Of a DNA stretch of 64,000 nt, positions 1 to 11,271 are shown in pieces. The notes beneath the pieces are model-generated. The model searched no databases and was not told the DNA's origin. It worked only from the letters and a program-made list of their open reading frames with translations. The DNA comes from Fonsecaea monophora (Eukaryota; Ascomycota; Eurotiomycetes; Chaetothyriales; Herpotrichiellaceae). Location: contig NW_019174020.1 of the NCBI RefSeq assembly GCF_001642475.1, positions 62,001 through 126,000 of the forward strand. Direction: 5' to 3'. A program made the translations under genes and the position numbers. Position 1 is the first letter of the stretch. Each line of letters begins with the position of its first letter.

Positions 1-2120
1 ACGACCGTGTGGCTTTTAGGATCATCTCGTAGCGAATTTGACTAGTTTTGTTACCAAGATGACTTCGTTTGGCGAGCATTGGGTCCGGTCATGGTCTGTT
101 AATATAGAGAATGCTTCAGTGTCATGGCTGAACAATGGATCGATGTCCTATACTGGACTGACAGTCGTGTAGTCGGGATTTTCCTGTCTGAATTCGCCGC
201 GGTTGTCTTTTTGACAGATCGGCACTGGGAATGGGTAGTGTAAGTGGTATTCCACGTGCTGGCTAAGCCATCCCATACCCAAAGTGTGTGGTCATGAAGG
301 GGGTCGGGTCGCAGTCCATTTTGAGATTACGAGCAAAGCAAAAGACGAATGTGATTGAGCCTGCCAAATGCCAGCAAAACTGTCCAAGAACACCAACTGA
401 CTGACTCCTGCTCCGCCCTGGCAGATTTGATTGAAGAGAACGGAGAGGAAGAGGAACTGGGTAGACTCGAGGCGCTGTGTTCCGTGCATTCTTTGGTGTT
501 GTCGAGAGCAGGCCAAAGCCATCTTGGAGAGGCACTCCGAGACTTGCTTGACGCTGCTGCTGGAGGGTATCAAGATACTCTCCAATATAAGGCGATGATG
601 AAGCCACCAATCTTCAGCGGCAGGAATGTCGTTGCGGAGTGGATTGTTTGATCATGATCGAGCATGTGATAAAGGACAGCTGAGCCGTCGAGCGTAGCTT
701 TATCAGCTCAAGGTTCGCCCAGTTACCCCAAAAATCCTTGCGGTGTAGCTCTCTCAGCAAGCGGATATGCTTCTCGGCGTACGCCCCGGCGATCGTACAT
801 GTCCTCTCGATGCTGGGAACCGCCTGGGTGGTCAAAGTCATCGGTCGATACTAGAAGCGATGCCTGAACGCAGTCAACACTCGTGTGTTTCGTTCACGTC
901 GGGCCTTGCTGCATTCTATAACGTGAGCAACGTTTTTCTGTCGGTCTCGTTCCCCTTGTTGAAAAAGTCAGCCGCGCCGCCGACAGTTCCGCTGTATAGG
1001 CCGGTGGTGATGGCGTTGACTTGGGTCTCTTTCGTTGGGCTTGCTCGAACCAGATGATGGCGCCGGCTATGTCGGTGCAGTTAATTACCCCCCTCTCCTA
1101 CCAGGCACATCGTCTCACCCTATCCGAGGCATCACTCCGTCAATGGTGTCAAGGACAAGACCCCGGAATGCCTCTGCGGCAAGAGATATTGACCGGCGGT
1201 GATCGGTCTTGAAGAATCACGCAGAGAGACGTCAACAAGGACGAAAATGTGCTCATTTCTGTATGCCTTGTGCTCGCGAATGTGACAGACGGGGTATCCT
1301 CACCTCTTCCTCTGGCGTTTTACCAAAAGCGGATGGGAATAGTTCCAGGAATTTTAGTCAGAGCATTGCTGTAGAGAGTTCTGGATGAACCATAAAGAGA
1401 CGCCGCGTGGTCTGAAGCCCTTCTCGTGGTGACATATTGAAGGCGAGTCTATCCGTTTCAGGAGGCTCCTCCACCATGATTCCTATGCTTCGAGAATCTG
1501 AACCCCGAGAGGACAAATACACCCCCGTTTGCGACCCGACCTCCTCCCCGGCGACCAGAAAGGAACAGGAATCGTTCGCCAGGACCGCAGGTCGCGATGC
1601 AGGGGGCACATCTGGTTGGCTCCCCGAGCTCTTTGGACGGAGAAACGTATTCGCTTCGTTGGTGCATGGACGGTAAGTAACGACAAGATCATTCGAATAT
1701 TCTCCATGATCCTTCCGACGCGTGGAGATTCTGGGCGTCCGGCATAGATACCTAGATGATACCAGGAATTCGAAAAAAATGCCCGATACATTCGATCTCG
1801 GCTGGCGTCAGGATCTTAACCACTTATTCGGCCCGAATCGGTTTCTCTGGGCCTTTCCAATATGTAACACCACAGGTGTGATTCGCCGACCCGGCCGGGT
1901 GTGCGCGACTCGATATGCAGCAGGCCGCTGAGCCAGTCGACGAGGATGGTGCCACCTTTCCAGCTTCTCTGTCGTCTCACAAACCCAGGACCCACGTCAA
2001 CACTCCTCTTGAGTCATGCAGGGGTTCCTGCAGATTGTAGAGAAATCTGTTGACGCCGGTGATGAAGCTGACCCCCATCGTGGCTCTGATGGACTTGACC
2101 ACAGTTCTGTGGTAGACAGA
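1..2120. other. no gene recognised
   Basis: I see no gene I can support here. Open frames on both strands are short (under about 115 codons), overlap each other and match no family I know. The minus strand around 870-1060 and 620-840 reads somewhat like coding sequence but is broken by stops. There are no long tandem repeats. It is probably decayed accessory DNA. Confidence 0.5.
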
Positions 2121-2169
2121 ATCAAGCAAGGACTAAAGAGAAAGTACTCGCGAGCTCCCAGACTTTGAG

Positions 2170-2410
2170 AAGGCGGTCAATGCCGACCGTTGCTCCAAAA
2201 ACACCACGCGACACATCCGTTGGGTCCGCATGACTGCCACCCTCCATGGTATTGATCCTCTTTTGGAGGACAACCTCGCAGACGCTCGTGCCAAAGTTGA
2301 CTGGCGGGTCTGCTCCATAGGGTTGCTGGACAAGGAAACCGCTCTGGCTTTCATTGGCAACAATGCTGCAGTTTTTGCAACGTGCACAGGAACCGACACT
2401 AGTCAAGGTC
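2170..2410 (+). pseudogene. unrecognised coding-like relic
   Basis: A plus-strand frame stays open from before the ATG at 2230 and reads like protein (DPLLEDNLADARAKVDW, then LLDKETALAFIGNNAAV), with a balanced composition unlike the shadow frames around it. After about 2410 it runs into pyrimidine-rich sequence and loses protein-like character, although the frame stays open to 2673. No family is recognised. The start of the segment (an ELPDFE reading near 2156) resembles a short stretch near 32926, which suggests dispersed duplication. Confidence 0.25.
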
Positions 2411-3535
2411 GGTATCAAGCCATGAGCCCGTCACCGCGGCGGTTCAGCCATCTCCCTCCGAGCATATATGCCTTCTCTCCTCCTCTCTCTCCTCTCTTCC
2501 TTCTCTCTCTCTATCTGCATCAACTGTCGATGGTCAATGGATCGAGCATGAACCAGTTGAATGCTGTGCAGCCGTTTAAGCTGGTCTCCGACCTCCTCGA
2601 CCTTCTTCGCTCCGAAGTGAGTGAGCCCATGTATAAAAGTCAACTCTATGTATGCAAAGGGCGAGTAAGATAGTGAGGCTGTCATGTATAGCAAGAGATT
2701 AGATAGGTCCAGGACACTGCTTGTCCAAGTATTTCCGGATACCCTCGGACGGGTGCTCCAATTTGATGGTTCCCCGGCAACGTCTGAAGCATTGTTAATA
2801 CCATGTCAGAACGCAAGCAGGTAGACTGTAAACCAACTTTTCTGCAGCTCTCGTGTGGTCGGCCTTGGTCTTCGACGGCACGAATGGTCTTCTCAATAGT
2901 GATGGTGGTCCAGCCAGAGACCTCCAGACCAAGGTGACCGTCGGTATCTGCCAGATGCTCGATCGAAGAAGGAAGGACGTCCCTTGTCGTGAGTATCTTG
3001 CGTGAGTCGGACTCCATACGCCCGCCCCGGACGTGTGGACGTCGCTTGTTTCGAAGACAAGACGGGTGACGTACGTACGTAGACCCAGCCATTCCGTCGA
3101 GGTCTTTGGTCGCTTTGGCGGGCAGAGTCGGGGAACTTCCCGCTCATGGGGCAACGTGCTTATCCTCGTCCTCCTCCTCGTGGGGCGATATTGTTGGACG
3201 GAGCCACTTCGCTTGCAGTCATATTGGGGGTCTTGATGGACTTTGCGTGCGAGCTGATCAAGCCGACCCAGATAGATGGCGATCAAAGAGGAACGCCACC
3301 GTCACGTCAAGGCTCGGGCACGAGTGTCTGTGCCTAGTAGGATGACGAGATGATCAATTGGAGTGTAGTGTAGCTGTTGCTTGGAGCCCGGGTTGATATA
3401 CCCAATGGCACGGTCTGCCCTGGCTGTCTGGGTTTCGGAAGGCTTGTTCGGCTCTCAGTATGTGAGGATGATCGCCCCTGGTTGCTGTAACTGAATTATG
3501 CAGGTCACTCTTCGTTTTTGGGGCTTTTCTGGGCT
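2411..3535. other. no gene recognised
   Basis: This stretch holds a pyrimidine-rich (TC)n-like patch near 2455-2515 and otherwise complex sequence. Overlapping frames of 60-160 codons occur on the minus strand (2795-3286) and plus strand (3033-3345). None has a recognisable motif. Confidence 0.4.
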
Positions 3536-3584
3536 TCTCGTTGCCTGTATCTCGTTGCCTGTCTCTCGTTGCCTGTCTCTCGAT
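3536..3584 (+). repeat. short tandem repeat, about 16 bp unit, 3 copies
   Basis: The unit TCGTTGCCTGTCTC occurs three times in a row with one or two changes. It lies in otherwise non-coding sequence. Confidence 0.8.
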
Positions 3585-3959
3585 GACCAGACGACTAGAT
3601 GATAAGAGAACGATACAGAACTGTCCTTCGATATCGGCACCGAGAAACGCGCAGTCGTAACAAGAAGATTGTACTTTACTTTCCCACCCTTCTCTTACTC
3701 TTGCGGACTGACTGATCTCGACGTCAGTCTCCCTGTCGCTACCGCACAGCCCAATCCTCAGGTCCGAGTTGGTGTAAGACGATATCCTTCGCCCTTCGAT
3801 CGTGGTGGGACAGGACGGGATGGGATACCGTCAGCCGCTCAGATCACCTTTTCTGTGAGAGAAGCCGTGTTGGCAGTGCGGGCGAATATAGAAGCAGAGG
3901 AAGGTGGAAAGGTAGATGGATAGACGAGACGACAACAGAACGAGTTGCATCGAGGCTCC
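3585..3959. other. no gene recognised
   Basis: Complex sequence with short overlapping frames only, including an 84-codon plus-strand frame from 3669 to 3923 that has no recognisable domain. Confidence 0.4.
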
Positions 3960-4092
3960 GCGTTGTCCGTTAAGGCCCTGACGAGGGCCTGATTGGTGCC
4001 AACAAGACTCCCACGTCCGTAAGCGCCCGCAACAACAGCTCACAGATATCCTTGTGACCCAATTGAGCGGCGAAAAACAAGGGCTTTAGAAT
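3960..4092 (-). pseudogene. ankyrin-repeat protein fragment
   Basis: Read on the minus strand from about 4090, one frame gives PLFFAAQLGHKDICELLLRA followed by a DVGVLLAPIRP stretch. This matches the ankyrin consensus: a first helix with AAxxGH, then a second helix with xxxxLLLxxGAD. Only about one and a third repeats remain before a stop near 3965. The preceding codons (4100-4415) are open in a different frame, so there has been a frameshift or rearrangement. Ankyrin repeats are scaffolds for protein binding; nothing says which protein this came from. Confidence 0.55.
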
Positions 4093-5280
4093 ATCACTCT
4101 AGAGCGCGGCGGTCTTTCGGCGTCGAGAACAGTGGTAGTCAAGCCGCCGCCCGTGTCAACAACAGACCTCGCGAGGGTCAGGTCTCGATATCCAACGTGC
4201 CCAAAAGCCCAAGTGATCATGGTGGCCGTGTCCCAGACAAAGGTCAATATTGGAGTCGACGGGAAACGGTCTTCTTTTGCTTCCTCCATCCGGCCGGCTC
4301 GGGCAGCTTTGACAGTTGGCTTCTCTGGTAACACTAGCTGACACTCGGTCGGATGCTGAGTCGCTATCTGAGTCGTCTGAGATAACTTCTTGCCGTCTCG
4401 TTCTCTTGTCGTCATGGCTCCTAGTACTGCCTATGACGTCGTCTCCAGCGCCAGGCCTTTTGATATCTTACTTCTAGAAACCTTCTCGGCATCTTCCATC
4501 TCTATCATTCTTTTCCTCCTTCCAATCTTTGATCTGAATCATTTTGGCTTCTTCTCCTCTTGGTTTCCTTCTGTACTTGGTGTTTCGGCAGAAGATCTGG
4601 TACTGTGGAAGCTCGGCCTGGCTTCGTACACCCACGATCGTCAACTGCCGTGGACCACCATGATAGCTCAGTCGCCCCAGACAAGGATGTCATCGACGAG
4701 ACGACCGGGGGACGGGGCGGTAGGGAGGCGGCGGGGCGGCATGGGAAGCAAGACGCCAGACGACTAGATGACCAGACGAGAACCCGATAAGACGACAACA
4801 TGACTAGACGAGCGCGGGGTCTATCTGATGCGTAGTGTATTCGGTATGAGTAAAAAGGGCGCCTTCTATATACGTATACGCAGCGTGTGTCCAAGGGGTC
4901 CAGCTCCCTGATAACCGGGTGGACAGTGTTTTTGCCCACCTTTTGCCCTCGCCGTCGCGCTTCACTCTCGATCGGGGGCGGCTTCTTCTAACAGCTGTGC
5001 ACGAAAGCCTTCTTTGTCTTTGGAAATTCCTTTGCCCTGGCCAGCTCTTCATTTAAAGAGCAACGTAGAAGACGACCACATATCGGAGTGCAGGTGTATG
5101 GTATGGTCCAACCCAAGCCTCGTCAACAAACACGGCTACTACGCCCGCACGATAGGCGTACGAGCTGGTCTTGGGACAGCATGCCAACCCACTACTGGGA
5201 CCGTTCGTAGTTGTCCCAATGACCAACCCTCTGCAGTTGTAACGCATCGTCTGTAGAGCGGGCTTTGCGAGGTAGGTAGT
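4093..5280. other. no gene recognised
   Basis: The minus frame 4086-4415 (109 codons) and the opposed frames at 4390-4940 look partly coding-like but match no family I know. A patch at 4745-4812 is rich in GACGACTAGATGACCAG-type words, related in composition to the arrays at 7121 and 8100. Confidence 0.4.
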
Positions 5281-5352
5281 CCGAAACCGGTTGTGGGGAT
5301 TGGGAAAGGGGGGCGGGCTCGAGCAGAGCGAGGGAGGGGGACTGGTTGGTTG
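5281..5352 (+). repeat. dispersed repeat, copy 1 (partner at 32605)
   Basis: A stretch starting GAAACCGGTTGTGGGGATTG and running through a GGGCGGGCTC core aligns with 32605-32672. Most of the first 45 positions are identical, with a few small indels. Both copies sit in non-coding DNA about 27 kb apart, in the same orientation. Confidence 0.65.
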
Positions 5353-6079
5353 TTCAGCCTGCTTCGAAGGCTGTATGGCTGTGAAGACGTGATTCATATT
5401 CCGGGTCGGTCATATGTCGCTTCAAGACTCTCGGAGAAGGAAAGCATCGGTCACGGGTGTCGACGGTGAACGGGTGAAATAGACACGACAAATGCTCAGC
5501 CGCGATCGTCGTTTGATTGCGGAATTCGTTTAGCAGCCCATCTTGACAGTGCCTGGTCGAGTGCTCGGGCAATTGACAATTGACGTCTTCACTTTCAAGT
5601 GACCTTGAGTCAAGGATGCCGACGTGGTGGCTTATCGTCATGGGACCCGGTCGACTGGGGCCGGCGAGTCGAGGTTCATTGCTGAGGCCTCGGAGGCTCC
5701 TCAGTGTCGACATTGACGAGTCTCTCTGACAGGTCGACAATTTGTTGTTGAAGGGTTCTCGTGAATTCGCTCGGGCTCATCGTTCAAGGGAGTGAGTGAG
5801 TGCTTCGACCGGCTGGAAAGGGACATCCATATCCATGGGCAGCTGGGATTCAACCACTTAACCATGACCGGGATCGGGGATCGTCGGATATTGGACTCTG
5901 AGAGTGCCCCCAGAAGCGTAGAGAGAGCGATCACACTGCTTCCGGTATCCATCGCCCGTGTCCTCAACCGACTTGTCCATATAGATCTCTCTTTCTCTTG
6001 TCTCCATTCCCACCCAGCCTCGAAGCGTGACTGACCTCGCGTGTGGCGTCGACGCTGTATTTCTGATCCTTGTGGGCGA
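5353..6079. other. no gene recognised
   Basis: Minus-strand frames of 128 and 133 codons (5354-5740, 5701-6102) overlap and lack recognisable domains. No tandem repeats. Confidence 0.35.
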
Positions 6080-6160
6080 ATTCGACGTCGGTGTCGTAAC
6101 ATTCGTCTTCCCAGATCCGGTCGGAGGACGTATCAGCATGTTCCCATCGCCTGTCATCGT
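6080..6160 (-). pseudogene. Ski2-like helicase fragment (Walker A piece)
   Basis: The minus frame starting at the ATG at 6157 reads NMLIRPPTGSGKTNV. The PTGSGKTNV core is the Walker A loop as found in Brr2/Slh1/ASCC3-type superfamily 2 helicases, which usually have (L/I)CAPTGAGKTNV at this point. After the motif the frame loses similarity. A neighbouring frame may continue it (DVEFAHKDQKYSVD), which suggests an early frameshift. About 20-25 codons are recognisable, so this is a scrap, not a gene. Another P-loop ATPase is possible. Confidence 0.4.
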
Positions 6161-6661
6161 GGAAAGCTGATGGGAAATGCTTTGATTGGAACCACCGTAG
6201 GTTGTTGATGCTTCTTGGTGTTGACCGTCATGAAGAAGAAGAAGACGCGAGGAGACGAGAGAAGACGAAATGGACGAGGCTTAACAAGCCGAGCCGAGCC
6301 GAAGAGGAGAGAGAGGGAGATGTGCGTACCGATGGATAACCACGGGAGGAGGACTCGTCGGGCGCTGCTCCTGGCGGTGGTAGCCGGAGGCAGACTGGCA
6401 ATTGTCATCGTTGCTGCGCCCGCCATGTTGGGGCCCATGGGAACCAGATACGTTCTGGCTCAAGGTTTACATCGCCGCGGACAAATTCATGATGCCGGTG
6501 TGAAGACAACTTGCTTTTGACGAAATCACAAGCATGTTCACCCGCGAACAGAATCCACCATCCCCAGTTCCACCTTCATCGACGCGCTCGACCAGCACGG
6601 CGACGCAGAGGCCCTCCACACCTACATCGCCGGACACATCACATATTGGATGCCGGGGGCT
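6161..6661. other. no gene recognised
   Basis: Short frames only. A plus frame around 6557-6650 reads FIDALDQHGDAEALHTYIAG, which looks coding, but no family is recognised. Tandem repeats follow immediately. Confidence 0.35.
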
Positions 6662-6720
6662 GCCAGGGGGTGCGACTGGCTCCCACTTTTGCCAGGGAGT
6701 GCGACTGGCTACCACTTTTG
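6662..6720 (+). repeat. tandem repeat, 30 bp x 2
   Basis: The unit GCCAGGGRGTGCGACTGGCT plus CCCACTTTT is present twice with few differences. Confidence 0.8.
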
Positions 6721-6835
6721 CAACAGGCGGTCGCCTTGCCGCAATCGTAGGCACGACTATCGCTGACCAGGCAGGCTCCCGAACATCCAGTGCTCGCCCA
6801 CCCCGGTGCCGATGCAGACTTTGCGGAGAAGAATG

Positions 6836-6903
6836 GACACGGCCTTTCGGAGGAGTATGAGAAGAAGAGACACGGCCTTTCGGAGGAGGATAAGAAGAAG
6901 AGA
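6836..6903 (+). repeat. tandem repeat, about 34 bp x 2
   Basis: The unit GACACGGCCTTTCGGAGGAG plus a GAAGAAGA tail occurs twice in succession with one or two changes. Confidence 0.8.
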
Positions 6904-7120
6904 CCAGGCACTTGGGGAGTAGCGATGCAGAGTTTGCGTGAGTGACCGTCCGTCATTGGATAGGGGAGTGAATCCTCAACGGCGTGGGCGACTGGGGCCT
7001 GTTCGACCAGCCCATGTCAAGACGGGACGTTGGATCTCGCCCAGTCGGTCATAAGAGCCTTCATCGCGATGGTTGAAGCGAAGGAGAGAGGTGATGTCGT
7101 CGGCGCTGTGACTGCGTTAG

Positions 7121-7214
7121 TGACAATATAACAAGACGACAGGATGACATGGTGACAAGAGAACAAGGTGACAAGAGAACGAGGTGACAAGAGAACGAGG
7201 CGACAAGACGACAA
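7121..7214 (+). repeat. minisatellite, 17 bp unit
   Basis: Degenerate copies of GTGACAAGAGAACGAG repeat about five times, grading into GACGACAAGACG words. The flank 6904-7120 has no recognisable gene. The same purine-rich words dominate 8100-8640. Confidence 0.8.
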
Positions 7215-7254
7215 GACGCCAGATGGTTCGACGTACCGAATATCTCAAATCGCG

Positions 7255-7800
7255 GACGAAAGGAGCTCAGACGCCTCGACCTCATGGACGAAACGTTCTT
7301 CCACATCAACAAAAGAGAGCTGCTTCTCGGAGTTTGTCTGACAGGCGCAAGTGACAAAGGAGCCTTGCCTTCGCCGACATGAGTGAGCAGAGCAGTACAT
7401 CAGGGATAATGCGGCGCGATTTGGGCCGACTCGGAAGAAGGCATGGATGGTGGCGAAATGGAGTGTCTGAGTTGCAACAACACTCAATGCAAACCATTGA
7501 GCTCGAAGTCATAGGAGTAGAGTACTGTCCGCGGCGCGTGGAAAGGAACTGATGAGCTGGGGATTTCATCCCTTATTAGCGAAGCTCCGTGGTATGTATC
7601 GTCTATCAGCGACGGCGGGCTTTGGGTTCTCGACATTGGATTTCTTTGGCATGGGAACTTGGGCCATCGCCGTGGGTGACACGTATCCGCAGGTAGAGAT
7701 TATCGGCGTCGATATCGGTGATTCAGCTGCTGAATGGGTGCCACCTAACACGAGATTCGAGATCGTAGACCCTGAGGGCCCTGAGCAGTTCCAGGCCTGT
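7255..7800 (+). pseudogene. LaeA/UMTA-like SAM methyltransferase relic
   Basis: Two pieces of one protein family are visible on the plus strand. The first, near 7260-7320, reads RLDLMDETFFHINKRELLLG; it resembles the RxDLxHExFxxxxxGKLxLAP stretch before the SAM site in fungal LaeA-like methyltransferases. The second, 7620-7790, reads WAIAVGDTYPQVEIIGVDIG then EWVPPNTRFEI; it matches motif I/II and the PxNxxFEIDD turn. The glycine loop that should read DIGTGTGxWAI is degraded (DFFGMGTWAI). Stops and a frame change separate the pieces and the C-terminal half is missing. Intact relatives act on small molecules or as regulators of secondary metabolism. This copy cannot be functional. Confidence 0.65.
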
Positions 7801-8099
7801 CACTTCCACCGCTGTTGTCGCTGTTTCTGTTCCCATTTTCAAATTGCATGATGGGCGCGTTGATGCTGTCCAGACTCAGTTGCGAGAAGGTCGACTTCAG
7901 CACCTCGTAGCGTGGCAGTAAGATAGTGTCCCGGTAGCTGATGAGCAGGATCCGTCTGACCTCCAGCTCCCTTTGAGTATATCCGCTGTAGGTACGTGGT
8001 AGGGGCCATCAGAAATTGGCCGCAGGTCGTGCGTCGGACATTCGAGTGAGTGCCTGGTCGCTGCCAGCTCTCGAGGTTTTGCGGTCTCGCCATGGCCAG
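7801..8099 (-). other. short unrecognised coding-like stretch
   Basis: On the minus strand from about 7955 to 7830 one frame reads ILLISYRDTILLPRYEVLKS and then STFSQLSLDSINAPIMQFEN. It has protein-like composition but no family I recognise and no clear start or stop. Confidence 0.25.
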
Positions 8100-8640
8100 A
8101 TAGCCAGACGACCACATGGCGAGAGAACAAGACGACAAGAAGACAAAAAGACGAGACCACAAGACCACGAGAAGGCAAGACCACAAGATAACGGGAAGAC
8201 GACAAACGACAAGACGACATACCGCAAGGCCACGAGATGACGAGACCGCGAGGTGACGAGACCGTGAGGTGACAGGAAAAGGAGGTGACAAGAAGGCAGG
8301 GGGACAAGACCATAAGAATATAGGACCGCAGGACCACAAGACCACAGGATGACGGGAAGAGAACATGACAAGACGACGAGGTAACAGGACAAGGAGTTGA
8401 CAAGAGGCAGGGGGACAAGAAGGCAGGGAACAAGACCAACAGACCACAAGACTATAGGACCGCAGGACCACAAGACCACAAGACCACAGGATGACGGGAA
8501 GAGAGCATGACAAGACGACGAGGCGACAAGGCGACGAGAACATAATACCACCACCCGCCCCCTTTCGAAATGCTGCCCCCAAGAAGACAAGACGACAAGA
8601 AGACAAGACGGTAACGTGGCAAGAGTACAAGAATACAATG
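8100..8640 (+). repeat. degenerate purine-rich minisatellite with higher-order copies
   Basis: Over 500 bp are built from words such as AGACCACAAG, GACAAGACGAC and AGGACCGCAGG. A larger block starting GGACCGCAGGACCACAAGAC is present at 8324-8385 and again at 8457-8527, so the array grew in steps of about 133 bp. The long minus-strand frames across it (up to 263 codons of Leu/Val/Ser/Cys) are a by-product of purine strand bias, not genes. 8641-8880 holds nothing recognisable apart from a GACAGACAGAGAGACGG microsatellite near 8737. Confidence 0.85.
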
Positions 8641-8879
8641 CCAGTACCCTTCCTAAACTCCCTTTCGAAATGTGGCTCCCCTTCACCCGATGAAAGTAAC
8701 CTGTGTCATAGACTACTTGTCAATAGCCCGACAGACAGACAGAGAGACGGGGGAGAGAGGGAGACGGACAGCTAGACTACCATATCCCGAATGATGCTCG
8801 TCGCCCTGTTCTCGCAATCCACGGATGTTCCGCAGTCGCTCCTTGCTGTCCGAGGCAGCCGCCAAAGGCTGCTTGCTGC

Positions 8880-9360
8880 GCATATGTCGGCAAAGACTGA
8901 GGTCTGCAGCCTGTCGAGACAATGGTCAAGGGTATCGAACCAGAGGAAAAGCAGTACTGTAGGGCCATTACCATGGTCGATCTCGCAGCGCCAAAGACAG
9001 GACGGCGTGAGAGTGAAAGCTGAGAGCTGAGAGTGAGAGCTGAGACTGAGAGTAGCGAGTAGCGAGTAAAGAGTAGAGTGTTTTACTAAACATGGATCGT
9101 GGGTCGGAGTGGTGCAAGTAATGGTCCGTTGGTGAGATCCCAAAGCATGGGCTGGCCTTGGGAGAAGAAGACATAGTTTTCCAAGGAAACAGGTTGTACG
9201 CTTCCTGCCTCTGCGCGTCCGTGAACGAGTTGTTGTAGTACCGCTTGGAACTCTCGACCATGTCGCGTGAATGGCTCGTCCACTGGGGTAGAGATCCGAG
9301 AGTAGAAAGAGGATAGAACGTATCCATCCTCTCGCGTCATTTCCCTTTGGAAGGGTATAA
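8880..9360 (+). repeat. dispersed duplication, copy 1 (partner at 24610-24920)
   Basis: Three blocks in the same order match the second locus. (1) 8893-8975 carries CTGTCGAGACA and AACCAGAGGAAAA then CAGTACTGT, matching 24625-24720. (2) 9000-9060 has a GGACGGCGTGAGAG start and a GAGCTGAGAG microsatellite. (3) 9297-9350 reads GAGAGTAGAAAGAGGATAGA then CGTATCCATC, matching near 24868. Copy 1 has about 230 bp (9066-9296) that copy 2 lacks. The plus-strand frame of block 1 reads PVETMVKGIEPEEKQYCRAI, so the ancestor may have been coding. Confidence 0.75.
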
Positions 9361-9660
9361 AACCCAGAGGCTGATTCTGGTCATACCATTTACCGTGCAC
9401 AAGTCCTGGCTCAAGGCGCCAACTCAACGGCCTCTGCGCCACCGAGTCCTTGGTTGATGGAAATAAGGGGGGGTTTCCCATGTTTCGCACAGCGCCAACT
9501 CGAGTGCCATCGAGTCCTTGGTGATAGAAATAGGGGGTGCCCTTGGAGCTTTATCATTGCGCAGGACGCCGATACAATGCTCTTCGTGCCACCGGTTCCC
9601 TGGTCTGAAAGTGTGTCCTGTCGATATTCGAGAATAGAATCTCACGCGTGGAAGGAAGAA
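9070..9660 (-). pseudogene. unrecognised coding relic with internal duplications
   Basis: The minus frame 9086-9490 (134 codons) contains FYSRISTPVDEPFTRHGREF and VQPVSLENYVFFSQGQPMLW, which look like real protein. Related words recur upstream on the same strand: FYSRISTGHTFRPG near 9640 and FYSRASTGHTVRL near 9750. A LDGTRV / DSVAQR-type duplicate lies near 9430-9530. The sequence therefore looks like a gene segment that was duplicated several times and then decayed. I do not recognise the family. Confidence 0.35.
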
Positions 9661-9835
9661 AAGAAAGAGTAAATCACAGAAGAAAAGGTCGGTCTTTAAA
9701 TGAGTCTGACAGTGTGTCCTGTCGATGCTCGAGAATAGAATCTCACGCGCGGATATGGGAAAACAATGAGTAAGTCACAGAAGACTATAAATCGGTCTTT
9801 AATGAGTTCTGAAAGTTTTTCCTGTCGATATTCTA
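9604..9835 (+). repeat. tandem repeat, about 101 bp, 2.3 copies
   Basis: Units start with TCTGAAAGTGTGTCCTGTCG at 9604, 9705 and 9807 and include GAGAATAGAATCTCACGCG. Spacing is 101 and 102 bp. The copies differ by scattered substitutions and small indels. Confidence 0.85.
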
Positions 9836-10997
9836 GACAAAGGAAGAGGAAACCGAGCCGGGTGCCGGCAGGCAGGTAGATTGATGGCCAATACGAGGGC
9901 GAGAGACACTCGGCGGACAACGAAGCCAACGGTCAGGGTATCTGTTTACGCTGGCGGGCGCGGAGTACATTGGCTAGTGTGATGTAACGAAAGAGGCCGT
10001 TAACCGTTAATCGAGTGCTTGAGGTCGTTCCAGCGTAACCCCGGACGCGAACAGGGTGCCAGAAACGAGACGAGGATCCTCATGGGGGATAACCAGGCGG
10101 CGTTGTGGAGCTGCTGTGCCGACCAGAGGGTGGATAAGGACTTGAGGAAGCTGAACGATGGAGGAAGCTGAACGATGGAGGAAGCTGAACGATGGTATGA
10201 CGGCAGGTTATATATAGCAGGACTAGCCACGCCAAGTCCCAGTACCATTAGACCAGGAAAACAGGTGGAAGACTCAGGTGGCCTTCTCATTCTTTCCAAC
10301 GGCTGAACTGGCTGCGTAGCCACGCGGGACATGCCATGGTGTGTGACGATTCGCTCCAGGAGACATGGCTTGCGTCAGAGATATATTCCGGGAAAGGGAC
10401 GCTCCGTGCTCTTTGGTAGAGGCTAGCCAGCCTGACTCTTCTCGTATGTCTCCATAGTATTGGCTTTCTCTTGTAACAGACCACCGACGACGTCTGCGGA
10501 CGATTGCTTAATATCTCTTCCGCCACCGCAATATCCGTAGTGAGTCATTTTGCACCTTCAGTAGCCCATCGACGTGGTCGTTAGGGTGTTGGCGATGCTG
10601 CGGCGAATCTTGAAGCAGTGGGAGACAGCTCCCTTCGTAGGAAGAATGGACGAAGGACTCGGGGCTAGGACTGGACCATTGACAGGAGGAGTAGGAACGG
10701 GAGGAGGAGGAAGGTGAGCGACGTTGAATCCTGTTCAGGTCAGCGAGTTCCAAGTTCAGGGAGATGATCGAGATGAGAGATGATCGGGATAACATACGTT
10801 GGAACGAGTCACCATCGGAGAGAATCAGTGATCGCTTGCTTCCTCCATGCTGGTCCTTCAGGCCGACTGACTGCGTCGATCCAGCTGCCTCGTCCATAAA
10901 TCCATGTGGAAGCGGCGGTAGCGTTGCGAAGCGGCGACAGAATCAAGTCATCACATCCGCATCATGTTCGGATTCTTGTCGTGGTTCTCCCCGGTCC
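9836..10997. other. no gene recognised; small 17-bp repeat inside
   Basis: The unit GAGGAAGCTGAACGATG occurs three times at 10144-10195. Minus-strand frames of 79-129 codons (10287-10897) have no recognisable domain. Confidence 0.5.
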
Positions 10998-11063
10998 CGA
11001 AGGGAAGAGGGTGTTCGAAGGGCAGAGGGTGTTCGAAGGGCAGAGGGTGTTCGAAGGGCATAG
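10998..11063 (+). repeat. tandem repeat, 18 bp x about 3.5
   Basis: The unit TTCGAAGGGCAGAGGGTG repeats almost perfectly. It gives the same six-residue word in every frame (for example VRRAEG on plus). Confidence 0.9.
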
Positions 11064-11271
11064 GATGCTTGGGTGAGAATGGCTTCTTCGTTCGTTCCGG
11101 CTAGGGTGGTGGTGACAGCACGGGTGAAGGACGCAGGCTGAGCAATACTGGTGACCCCTTTTAACCAGAAAGCAACAAGCGTCAAGCGTCTCCAGCGAGA
11201 GGGAAGGAGAGGCTTGTTCCGGGGCGCATTGAAGCCACGTCCGAGGCATGAGGCTGGATGGATGTACCTGG

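Noticed and set aside
2129..2190. dispersed repeat with 32905-32950
   Set aside because: Shared words are short (GGACTAAAGA, CCAGACTT) with indels between them; could be chance.
7839..8686. minus-strand frames of 180-263 codons
   Set aside because: They run through a purine-rich minisatellite; the Leu/Val/Ser/Cys words come from strand composition.
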